A DNA stretch of 64,000 nucleotides, from NCBI GenBank assembly GCA_023265395.1, contig JAHFTX010000008.1, forward strand, positions 21,447-85,446, in the 5' to 3' direction. Both the position numbers and the translations under genes were made by a program. The notes under the pieces are model-generated. The model had not been told where the DNA came from, did no database searches, and saw only the letters and a list, made by a program, of their open reading frames with translations. Origin of the DNA: Thermoplasmata archaeon (GTDB lineage: Archaea > Thermoplasmatota > DTKX01 > JAHFTX01). Positions 48,324 to 58,500 of this stretch are shown one piece after another (the first letter of the stretch is position 1; each line of letters opens with the position of its first letter).

Positions 48324-48416
48324 GGCTACCACGCACCTGATTCAGTCCGACGTGCGTCGGTCCGAATGATGGAATAGGATATCCGCCAGTTGCTGGCGAC
48401 GTCAACGGTGCGGCCG

Positions 48417-48713
48417 TCACTTCCAAAGGTCCACCCCCACCGCCTGCTTGATTCGTTCGCGCAGGTCGACCTCCTCCACTTTGCCAATCGAGATGACCAC
48501 CGGGTCGATGCTGTTGCTCAATCGCCGTCGGAGCAGTGGTGGCAGGCGAATCCAGTCTTCATTGTCGACCACCAGGATTCCCACGTCTCCCTCGTCGGTG
48601 ACCTTGACCAACGTCTCTTCGAGCTGCTCGAATTCGACGGCGTGGGTCCTGCGCACCCCCGCCAGGCGGAACCCTAGGACGAAACGAGGATTCCCGACCA
48701 CTGCTAGCTCCAT
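48417..48713 (-). CDS. atpF: A/V-type ATP synthase subunit F
   Basis: MELAVVGNPRFVLGFRLAGV; small Rossmann-like protein in operon context. Confidence 0.85.
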   Translation of the reverse strand: MELAVVGNPRFVLGFRLAGVRRTHAVEFEQLEETLVKVTDEGDVGILVVDNEDWIRLPPLLRRRLSNSIDPVVISIGKVEEVDLRERIKQAVGVDLWK

Positions 48714-48724
48714 CCTCTCCCCTC

Positions 48725-49798
48725 CTACGTCCGCAACATCGCTCGGATGGTCGCATGGTCGAGTCCGCGGTCGAGGCCACGGGCGATGATTCGGATGTTG
48801 TCTGCCTCTGCCCTCTTGTGGATGATGAAGGCCAGGACGGGTAGTGCTGACAAGGGATAGAGTGATGCCAGCTTGGCGCTGAAGCGCAGCATGTAATGGT
48901 CAAGGGCACTCAATACCGGGCTGAGATCCTTGGCGGCGCCCATGGACTCGACGGCCTCACGGAGCTGCTCGTAGACGGGGAGCGAGGCAAGCTCGGTGAC
49001 CAGCCCGTCAAGGCCCTCTGCGCTCGCGAGCCGCCGAAGGTCCGCATCGGGCAGCTCGATGCCACCGCGCACGAGATTCTCAAGGACCTGCTCCGCAGCG
49101 AGGTCCTCGGCCTTCATCTTGAAGAGGGTCCGGAGATTCACCACATCGACTTCGTGGCGCAAGAAGTTGAGGAATTGCAAGTTGGCCGGCGAGGTCGGCG
49201 TCACGACGCGGAACAGGTTGGCGTAATAGGCCTTGTCCAACTGGTTCTCGACGGAGGCGAGGTCAAGCTGGCCGCCCTCGCCGCGGCCCGAGGCGATGAC
49301 GGAGTGGTAATCGGTCTGAGAGAGGTTGTCGATGACGTCCGCGAGATTCTCGATGTTGGCCAGCGCTGCAAGGTACTCGTAGCTGAACTCCCCAGCGGCG
49401 ACGATATCCTCGAGGATCTCCTGGACGGGGATGCCGTTACTCTTGCCCCGGAGGATGACCTTCAGGTTGGCAACGTCCCATCGGCGCAGGTAAAGGGCCA
49501 CCATCGCCTGCAGTTCGCCCTCGCACCAGCCGAGGATCTGCCGGAAATTGTGGGCCAGGTTGAGGGAGGTCGCCCATTCGATCAGGTCGACGCTGCCATA
49601 GCGAGGGGCCAGCTCCTCGATCTCGGCACGATAACTGCTCTCCCCTATGGTGCGGCTGAGCTCTGGCAAGCTGAGCATCAGCATCTTCTCGTAGTTCTCC
49701 CTGGGCTGGAGCTCTGCACGTCGCGCACGGACGCGGGTCGTGACGTAGGCATAGTTCCCATGCTCGCGGTACTTGCGCAAGAACCGAAGGATCGTCAC
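48725..49798 (-). CDS. atpC: A/V-type ATP synthase subunit C
   Basis: YAYVTTRVRARRAELQPRENYEKML; operon position. Confidence 0.9.
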   Translation of the reverse strand: MTILRFLRKYREHGNYAYVTTRVRARRAELQPRENYEKMLMLSLPELSRTIGESSYRAEIEELAPRYGSVDLIEWATSLNLAHNFRQILGWCEGELQAMVALYLRRWDVANLKVILRGKSNGIPVQEILEDIVAAGEFSYEYLAALANIENLADVIDNLSQTDYHSVIASGRGEGGQLDLASVENQLDKAYYANLFRVVTPTSPANLQFLNFLRHEVDVVNLRTLFKMKAEDLAAEQVLENLVRGGIELPDADLRRLASAEGLDGLVTELASLPVYEQLREAVESMGAAKDLSPVLSALDHYMLRFSAKLASLYPLSALPVLAFIIHKRAEADNIRIIARGLDRGLDHATIRAMLRT

Positions 49799-49818
49799 CC
49801 TATCCCCCCATTGAGCCC

Positions 49819-50382
49819 CTAGGCGCTCCGCGCAGGGAAAAGCTGCTGGCTGAGCTTCGCGAGCCGCGTGTCGATGAGTTCCTCAAGGAGGGTATCGTAG
49901 GTGAGGTCAAGGCGGACGGTCCGGTCTGCGCTCTCGACGATGATCCCTCCCATGCAGGGGATGTCTCCGCCGTATTTGAGTGAGGTGATGCTCTGGACGA
50001 AGAGGCGGTTGCGCGCGTTGGCATATATCGTTGCACCCCCTTTCTCGTTGGCCTTGATCAGGCTGCGGAGTAGCTCCTGATCCTGCTTCTCGGGCAACAC
50101 GGCGATGCGAGCTTTTGTGCGCTCGAGCAGCCCTTCGAGGACCTCGCGCTCCATGTGGAGGCGTCGTCTGGAGACCTCCAGCTCAGCGTTCGCCAACTCC
50201 CTCAAGCGGACGAGTTCTCCTTCCTCCTTGGCGGTTGTGCGCCGTTTTTCCTTGAGTGCGGCCGCCCGCAGGTTGGCCTCGGCCACGAGCTTCGAGCCCG
50301 TGCTCTCGCCCTCCTTGCGCAACTGCTGAGCACTGCGCTTGCCCTCGGCGATGATGCTGTCGATGACCTGTTCGAGTCCCAT
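49819..50382 (-). CDS. atpE: A/V-type ATP synthase subunit E
   Basis: MGLEQVIDSIIAEGKRSAQQLRKEGE; C-terminal GGIIVESADRTVRLDLTYDTLLEEL. Confidence 0.9.
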   Translation of the reverse strand: MGLEQVIDSIIAEGKRSAQQLRKEGESTGSKLVAEANLRAAALKEKRRTTAKEEGELVRLRELANAELEVSRRRLHMEREVLEGLLERTKARIAVLPEKQDQELLRSLIKANEKGGATIYANARNRLFVQSITSLKYGGDIPCMGGIIVESADRTVRLDLTYDTLLEELIDTRLAKLSQQLFPARSA

Positions 50383-50407
50383 GGTCGATCCTCCCCCCCC
50401 GATGGCA

Positions 50408-50425
50408 CGGCCGGCGAACCGGCCG
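50408..50425 (-). promoter_or_regulatory. atpK-atpE intergenic hairpin with TTCG loop on the transcribed strand
   Basis: Minus strand CGGCCGG-TTCG-CCGGCCG. Confidence 0.6.
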
Positions 50426-50463
50426 CGCAATCCAGAGGTGGGTGTGTTGCCTTCCTTCCGCCT

Positions 50464-50799
50464 TCAGATATTTCCCATCAGCAGGAACGCGATAACGAAC
50501 CCGAAGAGGACGATGGTCTCGGGCAGGGCGACGAAGACGATCGCCTTACCGAAGTTCTTCTCGTTCTCCGCGGTCGCACCGACGCCGGCGGCACCAATCT
50601 GGCTCTGTGCCACTCCGGTCCCAAGTCCCGCAAGCCCGATGGCCAGGCCCGCACCTATGGCCAGGAACCCGGCCCCGTCGCTCACGTCGCTTCCCTGGGC
50701 TGTTGCTCCCCCGACCATCATGCCGCCGCCGATCACGAGGACCAGCGAGGCCACGAGGGTTCGGCGAAGCCAGCCGTTGTTGTTCTTTGCGTTCTCCAC
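50464..50799 (-). CDS. atpK: A/V-type ATP synthase subunit K (c-ring), with N-terminal hydrophobic extension
   Basis: GAGFLAIGAGLAIGLAGLGTGVAQSQIG..ALPETIVLFGFVIAFLL. Confidence 0.92.
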   Translation of the reverse strand: MENAKNNNGWLRRTLVASLVLVIGGGMMVGGATAQGSDVSDGAGFLAIGAGLAIGLAGLGTGVAQSQIGAAGVGATAENEKNFGKAIVFVALPETIVLFGFVIAFLLMGNI

Positions 50800-50841
50800 A
50801 ATCTCACCTCTGGATGTACTGAGTATCACTGAATATCAACC

Positions 50842-52866
50842 TCATCCCGACCCCACCGCATAGGTGTATCGACGGGTCGTGCCGAAAGGGGTGAACTTGC
50901 GTCCTCCCCCCTTGAAGAATTTCAGGAACCATTCCACGTAATGCAATCGAACGGCCTGGATTCCGCTGCTGAGCGCACCCAGCACGAAGACCATCGCTTG
51001 AACGACGAAAAGGACGATTGCTCCGCCGATGAGCGCGGGGATGCCCCCGATTCCGATGATGGAGAGGGCTAGGCTGTTGAGCGCCAGGACCAGAGCTGCC
51101 TTCCCCACCGCGATGGCTGCGAGTCGGGTGTAGGAAATCAAATTCGTGACCAAGCCAAGGACTTCGAGGATCTCCAAGAATCCACTGGTGGCGACGAGTG
51201 CCACGATGCCGATGAGAACGATCATGATGGCAATCTGCAACGAGCCGGTCAAGGGGATGCCGGCGAACTCTCCGAGCGCGAAAGGTCTGGCGAACAGGTC
51301 GCCCCGGACCATGCCGACCATGGTCGTCAGGGTCAGGGAAAGCCCCACGAGCACCACCAACCAAGCGAGTTTCGCCGCGGCGTGCCGCGGGTGGTGCTCA
51401 CGCTCGTTGATGAAGCCAATCACGAAGCCGATGAAAATCTGGATCATCCCGATGACGAGGGCGAATTTGAGCATGAATCGCACGTCGGCCACCTCAAGCT
51501 TGAACAACATCGGGTAATGGAACAGCAGAGTCCCTTGGTAGGCGACGTCATACTGGTGTGCCACCTCCATGCCGAAAGCCTCAGCATACTGGGTGAACTC
51601 GAACCCGAACGCCTCGGCGAAGACGAAGATCCCGAAGAAGAGGGTCCAGATGCCGCCGCCGATGAGCAGCTTGCCGAACCGCTGCCCTTCCTCGTCGGTT
51701 GCACCCCGCAGGAAGTAAAACCCAAAGAGGATCAACAGGGTACCGTAGCCAGCGTCCCCGATCATCATGCCAAAGAAGAAGGGAAAGGTCAAGGCTAACA
51801 AGAACGTGGGGTCGATCTCACCATAGCGTGGGATCGAGTAGAGGTCCATCAAGAACTCGACCGGCCGCATGACCTTCGGGTTGCGGAGGGCCACGGGCGG
51901 TTCCTCGGCAGGGTCAGGCTCATGATGGGCGCCCTCATCCCCTGCAGGTTCGTCCTGCAACGGGAGCAGTTCGAGGTGAGCACCTGCGGGCAGCAGGCCG
52001 GCGAGCCGGGGGAGATCCGCGTGCTTGACGAACCCTTCGATCAGGAAGGCGTTCTTGGTGACCGCAAATCGCAAGGGACTCTCCGCCTTCTGCACATCGA
52101 TCGAGAGCAGTTCTTCGGCCGCCAGGAGGAACCCCTCGTGCTCCTTTCGAAGGGCCTCGAGCTCCTTCCGCGCCGCACCGAGGCGCTCAACGGCGGCCGC
52201 CCGCTGGGATTGGACCTCTGCCAGTAGACGGTCGGGGCTGCGTTCGCCTTTGGGGATGCGCAGCTCGGAGAACTGTGCCCCCTGGAGCACCTTGCTGACC
52301 TCTGCGGCATGGACGCGAGGCACGAAGATGGCGGCGACTCCAGCCTTGGGGTCGGTCAGCAGAAGGTAATCTGGAGTGATCGCAGAGATGGCGCTGGAGA
52401 CGTCGCTTCGGACGAACCCGACGAAGACTTCGAGGCTGCGATAGCCACTGTAATAGGAGAGGTCGAGGGGGAGCCTCTGGAGCGGTGTGAGGTCCTCGCT
52501 CCACTTTTCGAGGTCCCGCAGCTCGGTTTCGAGGCGAACATTGTCCTCACCCTTGGTGGTCACCGAGTGTTGAACTCGCGCGAGGCGGCTATCGAGCTCC
52601 ATCCGGAGCTCGCCCTCTTCCCAAGGTTCCTGAGCAGCGCCACGATCAATCCCAAGCACCTTCATCGCTGCGCGAATCTGAAGCAGTTGTTCCGAGGCGC
52701 GATGAGCCGCCGGCAGCGGTGCGCCAATCGAGAATCCGTCTTCGGATCCTGCGTAGTCTCGGATATGGACCAGGCGGTGCCGATGGAGCATCTCGATGGT
52801 CTCGTAGAGGCACGGCTTGGCGCCGGCGATCAAGACCCGCTGCATGCGGTGGGGACGGAAGGCCAT
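50842..52866 (-). CDS. atpI: A/V-type ATP synthase subunit I
   Basis: MQRVLIAGAK..; C-terminal multi-TM FFFGMMIGDAGYG, VLGLVTNLISYTRLAAIAVGK. Confidence 0.95.
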   Translation of the reverse strand: MAFRPHRMQRVLIAGAKPCLYETIEMLHRHRLVHIRDYAGSEDGFSIGAPLPAAHRASEQLLQIRAAMKVLGIDRGAAQEPWEEGELRMELDSRLARVQHSVTTKGEDNVRLETELRDLEKWSEDLTPLQRLPLDLSYYSGYRSLEVFVGFVRSDVSSAISAITPDYLLLTDPKAGVAAIFVPRVHAAEVSKVLQGAQFSELRIPKGERSPDRLLAEVQSQRAAAVERLGAARKELEALRKEHEGFLLAAEELLSIDVQKAESPLRFAVTKNAFLIEGFVKHADLPRLAGLLPAGAHLELLPLQDEPAGDEGAHHEPDPAEEPPVALRNPKVMRPVEFLMDLYSIPRYGEIDPTFLLALTFPFFFGMMIGDAGYGTLLILFGFYFLRGATDEEGQRFGKLLIGGGIWTLFFGIFVFAEAFGFEFTQYAEAFGMEVAHQYDVAYQGTLLFHYPMLFKLEVADVRFMLKFALVIGMIQIFIGFVIGFINEREHHPRHAAAKLAWLVVLVGLSLTLTTMVGMVRGDLFARPFALGEFAGIPLTGSLQIAIMIVLIGIVALVATSGFLEILEVLGLVTNLISYTRLAAIAVGKAALVLALNSLALSIIGIGGIPALIGGAIVLFVVQAMVFVLGALSSGIQAVRLHYVEWFLKFFKGGGRKFTPFGTTRRYTYAVGSG

Positions 52867-52903
52867 CGTGCCACTGCCTCGGTCCTGGGGTCCTCGTCCT
52901 TGG

Positions 52904-53239
52904 TCAACCGGTCCGGTGTCGAACGAATTCGGAGAAGTCGGACATGAGCTGGTCAATGGCGCTATCGGCCCTGCTCATCGCTGCGGCGCGCTGCTGGGCC
53001 AGGGCGGCATCACCAGTCCCTAGAATCCGAGTCCGCTCCGCGTCCACCGCCACGCGAACGCCGGCGAGAATCTCCCTCGCGGCGGCTTCTGCCTCCACGG
53101 CGGCCTCTTCGAGGCTGGTCGTCGCGTTGGAGCGAGCCGCGGCAAGGGCCTTCTCGCGGATGATGCGGGCTGCCTGGGTAAGTTGCTCGGCCTCTTGCTC
53201 TGCCTGGCGAATCCGGTCCAGGACCTCGTGCTTCGACAC
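52904..53239 (-). CDS. atpH: A/V-type ATP synthase subunit H-like coiled coil
   Basis: VSKHEVLDRIRQAEQEAEQLTQAARIIREKALAAARSNATTS; first gene of operon. Confidence 0.8.
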   Translation of the reverse strand: MSKHEVLDRIRQAEQEAEQLTQAARIIREKALAAARSNATTSLEEAAVEAEAAAREILAGVRVAVDAERTRILGTGDAALAQQRAAAMSRADSAIDQLMSDFSEFVRHRTG

Positions 53240-53373
53240 CCCAAGGACCCCCGTGCGGCCTCCTAACCCCCTTCTTGGGGACACCGAAGGCGGAAACGTG
53301 GGCGGTAACGAGACTGGCCCTTTAAGGGTTTGCGAGCGGCGCAAGCACGCGCAAGACGCTCGAAGGGAGGCGC

Positions 53374-53961
53374 TCAGGAGAGCACGACGGGTGGGGTCAG
53401 TTTGCCGCCTCGGGGCCGGAGCAACCCGGCGTTGCCCAAGTCTTCCTGGAGACGTTGGACGGCGCGGCACAGATCATCGACCGTCTTGGCGCCGGTACAC
53501 ACGATCTTGCCACTCCCAAAGAGCAGGGCGACCACAGCCGGGTCGTGGAGCCGGTAGACCAAGCCAGGGAACTGCTCGGGCTCGTATTCTATCCTGTCGA
53601 GACCCAGGCTGATGGCGATAGCGTTGAGGTTGAGGTCGCTCTCGAGGTCAGAGGAGGCGACGATGTTCTGGACGTGCACCTCGGGCGAGGGATCGACCTT
53701 TACTCCGGCTGCGGTCAGCTCCTTGACGACAATCTCGACCGCGTGGTGCACCTGCTTGACCGATTTGGCCCCGGTGCAGACCATCTTGCCACTCCGGAAG
53801 AGGAGCACGGCAGTCTTCGGGTCCCGGATCCGGTAGACGACGCCGGGGAACTGTTCAGGTTCGTACTCAGCGTTCTCGAGCATCACGGCGACAGAGGGGA
53901 GCTCGAGGTCGGTGTTGAGAGCCGTCGTCGCGACGACGTTCTCGATTCGGATAGACGGCAC
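53374..53961 (-). CDS. tbp2: Second TATA-box binding protein, with C-terminal extension
   Basis: Two TBP half-repeats (EYEPEQFPGxVYR); GTG 53961 chosen from TATA spacing (ORF opens at TTG 53988). Confidence 0.95.
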   Translation of the reverse strand: MPSIRIENVVATTALNTDLELPSVAVMLENAEYEPEQFPGVVYRIRDPKTAVLLFRSGKMVCTGAKSVKQVHHAVEIVVKELTAAGVKVDPSPEVHVQNIVASSDLESDLNLNAIAISLGLDRIEYEPEQFPGLVYRLHDPAVVALLFGSGKIVCTGAKTVDDLCRAVQRLQEDLGNAGLLRPRGGKLTPPVVLS

Positions 53962-53991
53962 GGCGAGCCCAATCGACCTACTCGTCAAGGA

Positions 53992-54002
53992 CTATTTATA
54001 TG
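53992..54002 (-). promoter_or_regulatory. TATA box (CATATAAATAG) for TBP2
   Basis: About 36 nt upstream of GTG 53961. Confidence 0.65.
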
Positions 54003-54173
54003 CTCAGGCCCCAGCTCACACATTTTCCTGCGGGGCCGGACCAAAGCACGTGCAAGTGGATGGTGTGAATTGGGCCTGAGAACACCAACGTCCTAATGGC
54101 CCTGCAGCCGTGTTGACGCTACTTCGGAAGCGTTCTGGATGCTGTGCAAACACAGGCCCCTGCAAGGGAGGGG

Positions 54174-54467
54174 CTAGACGTTGAATACGGCCTCTTCTTC
54201 GGAGCCGGTGGCGTCTTCTTTCATGACGGTGACGCGGCCGGGAAAATAGCGGAGTACGACAATGTCGCCGACTGCCTGAATCCATCGGAAGGGGACGCCC
54301 ACGGCCTTGCTGTCCTCGACCAGCTGGGGGTTGGTATCCGTGATGTAGAGGCTGTCGACCTTGTTGACGGAGACGTCGACGATGAGGTTGGAGACGTTCC
54401 CTAGGTAAATCCCCTTGCTTGTGTAGACCTGGAGCCCAATCAGCTCCGAGACCTCCTCCAACATCAT
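54174..54467 (-). CDS. PRC-barrel domain protein
   Basis: LIGLQVYTSKGIYLGNVSNLIVDVSVNKVDSLYITD...VPFRWIQAVGDIVVLRYFP. Confidence 0.8.
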   Translation of the reverse strand: MMLEEVSELIGLQVYTSKGIYLGNVSNLIVDVSVNKVDSLYITDTNPQLVEDSKAVGVPFRWIQAVGDIVVLRYFPGRVTVMKEDATGSEEEAVFNV

Positions 54468-54540
54468 GCCACCCTCGGGTCGACACCTGAAGGCGAGGGT
54501 AAAAAGGTTGGCGTCCTCGCCGAGCGGCATTGGCCCCACT

Positions 54541-54831
54541 TCAAGGGACCTGTGTCGAGAGGTCGGCAGCCAGCCGCGCAGCTGCCTCAGTCGCTAGGTG
54601 TGGCCGATCGGTCTTGATCAGCAGCCTCCCCGAGGGGTAGAGGTGGACCTCTGGCAGCTCTGCCTCAGGGAGGGTTACGACCAGTAGCACCCCCACATTG
54701 AGGATACGGCACCCCCGCGTCAGAAGTTCCTGTTCTACGTGATCGAGGTCGAGCTCCAGGGGGTCCTCAAGGATTGCCTCAAACCCGCTCTTTGTCCGGC
54801 AGGGTCGCACCGTGGTGTAGTGCACCGGCAT
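54541..54831 (-). CDS. Conserved hypothetical protein, 96 aa
   Basis: ORF adjacent to thiI-like gene; ELPEVHLYPSGRLLIKTDR. Confidence 0.6.
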   Translation of the reverse strand: MPVHYTTVRPCRTKSGFEAILEDPLELDLDHVEQELLTRGCRILNVGVLLVVTLPEAELPEVHLYPSGRLLIKTDRPHLATEAAARLAADLSTQVP

Positions 54832-54846
54832 GGTGGGACCCCTTTG

Positions 54847-55473
54847 TCACTGCCGCCGCAACTGTGGGAGGAATCGCAACTTCCCAGCTTCGACCTGCAG
54901 CAGCGACTCTGCGGAAAGGACCTCGGTCAACGCGGCTTGGGTCGTGGGGCGTGGCGGGACGATGGTGCAGCACAGACCAGGCTTGGTCGAAATCTCGAAG
55001 GTCCCGACTTCTCGGGCCAGCTCGACGATCTCCGCCTTGTCCATCCCGATGAGCGGCCGGATAATGGGCAGGCTCACCGACTGGTCCTGGACCCAGATGT
55101 TGTGCAGCGTCTGGGAGGCGACCTGCCCCAGTGATTCGCCCGTAAGGATCCCTACCGCGCCCTCCTTGTGCGCGACCTCCTCAGCGACTCGGAACATCAT
55201 CCGACGGCACAAGAGGCACCCGATGTTCCGACGAGCGTTCCGGGCGAACTCGACTTGGTGGCGGCCATGCTCGATCATCAACAAAGGAATCGTGCGCTTG
55301 GGGAATAGAGTGCGCAGCCGGCCGACGAGCTCCTCGACTTTGGCGACCTCCCGGTCATCGGTGAACGGTCGGTTATCCATGTGGATGGCGGTCACGTCGA
55401 AGCCGTGCCGCAAGGCCGCGTACGCCGCGACGGGTGAATCGATACCGCCACTGATCATCGATAGCAAGCGCAC
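54847..55473 (-). CDS. thiI: ThiI-like PP-loop 4-thiouridine synthase domain without THUMP
   Basis: MISGGIDSPVAAYAAL, GILTGESLGQVASQTL, LPIIRPLIGMDKAEIVELAREVGTFEIS. Confidence 0.88.
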   Translation of the reverse strand: MRLLSMISGGIDSPVAAYAALRHGFDVTAIHMDNRPFTDDREVAKVEELVGRLRTLFPKRTIPLLMIEHGRHQVEFARNARRNIGCLLCRRMMFRVAEEVAHKEGAVGILTGESLGQVASQTLHNIWVQDQSVSLPIIRPLIGMDKAEIVELAREVGTFEISTKPGLCCTIVPPRPTTQAALTEVLSAESLLQVEAGKLRFLPQLRRQ

Positions 55474-55530
55474 GCTTGCGCGCTATCCTCGGCGGTCTTA
55501 ACACTTCGGGCCAAGCGCGATGCATGGGGC

Positions 55531-55565
55531 GCAGGGCCGGTGCGGCGATTCCACACCGGCCCTGC
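55531..55565 (-). terminator. Perfect 12-bp hairpin downstream of the 1.4-kaa surface protein
   Basis: GCAGGGCCGGTG-N11-CACCGGCCCTGC. Confidence 0.55.
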
Positions 55566-55576
55566 TTGTGCCGTCC

Positions 55577-58500
55577 CTACTGCTGGGGAGGTCGCGGTGG
55601 TCCCTGCGGCTGACCCGGCGGTGGCCCACCTGGGCCAGCCGCGCCCGCACCGGGTGGTGGTCCCCGCGGACCTGCTCCCGACGGCGGCGCCCCGGAGGCC
55701 CCAGGACCGCCCGGTGGCGGGCCTTGGCCCGCGACGGTGATGATCACGTCGCGGTCCTCAGCCTCCAGCTGTTGCGACTTGACGTACATCGACGCCTTCT
55801 GCTCCTCCGAGAGCATGATGCGCTCGAGCGAGAACTGGACCCGCCGCAAGGCGGCGATGGCCTTCTCCCGCTCCTCGGCGCCGATCTCGTGGCTGCTGTA
55901 GCGAGCCTCCTCGAGGACCTCGATGAAGTCGTCGAGGGCCTCCTTGTCGATCGGCAGCGCATCGCGGATCGCCTTCTCGAAGTCGCGGAATGTCTCGCTT
56001 TCCCGACGCATCTGACCGTATTGCTTGAGGTTCTTGGCCAGCCGCCGGTACGCCTTGAAGATCGACCCGGCGAATTCGTTGCCGGCGACCAACTGGTCTG
56101 CGGCCTTCTTGATGATCGCTGCCATGCCGCGCAGCTGGCGCTTCTGCCAGTGCTTGTACGCGAAGAAGCCGATTACGACCGACCCGGCGATGATCGCTGC
56201 AAGCAGCAGGAAGGGCCAGGCTCGAGTCAGGGTCGGCGTCGGCGGAATCCGGAATGTGAGGTTGGCAGACGCCTCGCTACCCCCGATCTTTTCGACATCC
56301 TCGACGAGGAAGGGGTCGTCGTCGGGAGTGACCATCTCCCCTGCGTAGATAGCGACGATCTTTCGATCGATCAGTTGTTCGTCGTCCTTGGTGATGCCAG
56401 AGAGGAAGGTGATGTTGAAGGTCAGCTCCCCGTTCTGATCGGTTGCCGCCTCGATGATCTTCTGATCGAGGTTCGAGCGTCCGGTCCTCTCGTCCTGCCC
56501 TGCGTCGATGAAGTACAGGTAGAGGGTGGCGTTCTCGATCGGGTCTTGCGTGTCGGCGTAGACCAGTCGGGCGGTCCCCGAGAGCGTGTCACCTTGGTTG
56601 ACGGTGCCGTTGGGTTCGAGGTTATCCAGTTCCAGCCGGCTACCCGCGCCGATGTAGATGTAGGTCGAGTTCTCCGTGCGCGAGAAGCGTCCATCGGTCG
56701 TCCCGTTGTAGGAGAGGGTGACCGTCTGTTTGTCCACCGGAATAGTGTCGGGGACGACCGACTCGAAGATGAAATTGCCCCCTGAGACGTCGGTCTCCTG
56801 GCTGTCGAGCAAGTGCCCGCCGATGGAGAGGATGACGCGTTCCTGGCCGATGGGGTTGTGGGGCACATCGTCGATGAATTCATAGAGCACGCCCTCGATC
56901 GTCACCGGCTGGCCGCGGATCACCGATTGAGTGTCATCAAGTCGGACGATGGTCGTATTGACCTTGATCGTGTAGTTGGTCGTGTTGGAGCTCGTAAGGT
57001 ACTCCGGCGTCCCCTTGAAGGACGCCTTGACGGCCACCTGCCCGACCAGGTCTTCGATCTTGATCGGATGAGGCACGCGGAAGTAGCCGGCAGAATCGGT
57101 GTCCGAGCGACCCCAGTTGGCAGCAGTCGCTCCGCCGACCTTGATCTCCTCGACGATGATGGGAAGGCTGGGAATCCGGTCTCCAGCATCGTCGATGATC
57201 GTCCCTTCCACCAAGAGCTTGTTCCCAGCGCCCTTGAACACCTCGAAGTTCTGCGAGCTGGTGAAGGCGATCTCGGTGGTGCTGACGACGGAGTAGTTGA
57301 TCGTGAATTCGCACGGTTCGTACTTGGGGAGCGCCCCCTCGAAGACCATCCGCACAGGCACCTGGCCCAGCTGGGCGAAGCTCAGGAGCTCGTAGTCTCG
57401 GGAGAAGGTCCCCTCGTCGTCGGTGGTGGTGGTCGGCAGCGCCTCGTTGTTCCACCAGAGCTTGACGTCCTGGAAAGGCACCGGGTCGCCGGCGCTCTGG
57501 AGGACACTCTGGTTAGTGAGCACGAGCAGCTTCGTCGTTATGGTCACCACGTCGCCACGGAACACCTGCAACGCCGATGCTGGTGGGGTCTTGAACTTGG
57601 TCTGAGCGGTGACGTCGTAGATGTCGGTGCCTGAGGCGGCCGCATAGAAGGGCGTCCCGGCATACTCGAAGCGAACGTCGATTAGCCCGAGCTCCTGCTC
57701 GGCCTTGAGGACCTTGTACTGGTCGCCCGAGCCCTGCGGTCCGAGCCAGCCCCAACGGCTCTGGTTGGAGCCATCGAGGTAGATCTCCTTGGGCGGTGTG
57801 CTCACCTTGTCATCGGGGTCGTTGGGGTTCGTGGGCGTCCGGTCCCAGTAGACGGTGACGAAGTAATGTTGGTCCTCGTCCTCGATGATGGCCTTGGGAA
57901 TCTCACCGCGGTTGTCCACTAGGCGTGCCTTGGGCTGGACATAGCTGTCGCGGTGGGCGACCTTCGAGGAGTTGCTGGTCGGGAACTCGAAGTGGGTCGT
58001 GCGAGCCACGGGGAGGTCGAGGATGGTGGTGCTCTCAAGGTACTTCTGCGTCTTGGGGTGCTTGGCGATGAACTGGTGCATCGCCGGCAGCGCGTCCTCG
58101 GGGACGAGCCATTCGAACTGGAACTCTCCGGAGGCTTCGGTGTGGACCGAAAAACCATTGGAGATGATGTGAAAGCGTGCCCGCACCTTCTCTGCTCCCG
58201 CGAAGCCGAACCACTCGCCCTTGTAGCTGAAGGAATCGAGGTCGACGGAGTAGGAGGTCCAGGTGGTGACATCGTCGTCGATCTCGGCTGAGACGGGCGC
58301 CCAGCTGGAGCCGTCGTTGTCCGAGGCCTCGACGATGACGTGGTCAAGATCGTCGAGTTCCAACCAGTGGTAGAAGGAGAGGGTCGCCGACCCGACGCCG
58401 GAGAGGTTGATTGGCGGCGAGATCAGGTAGCTGTCCGTCTGGACCTGATAGGAGCCGTCGAGGTTGGTCGCCGCGACCCGCACAGGGCTGTTGGCGTTGC

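Noticed and set aside
53990-54173. Possible C/D-box sRNA or tRNA between TBP2 and the PRC-barrel gene
   Set aside because: Short stems are present, but no convincing C/D boxes or cloverleaf
55520-56785. 421-aa + strand ORF
   Set aside because: Antisense shadow of the TM/DUF4129-like end of the minus-strand surface protein
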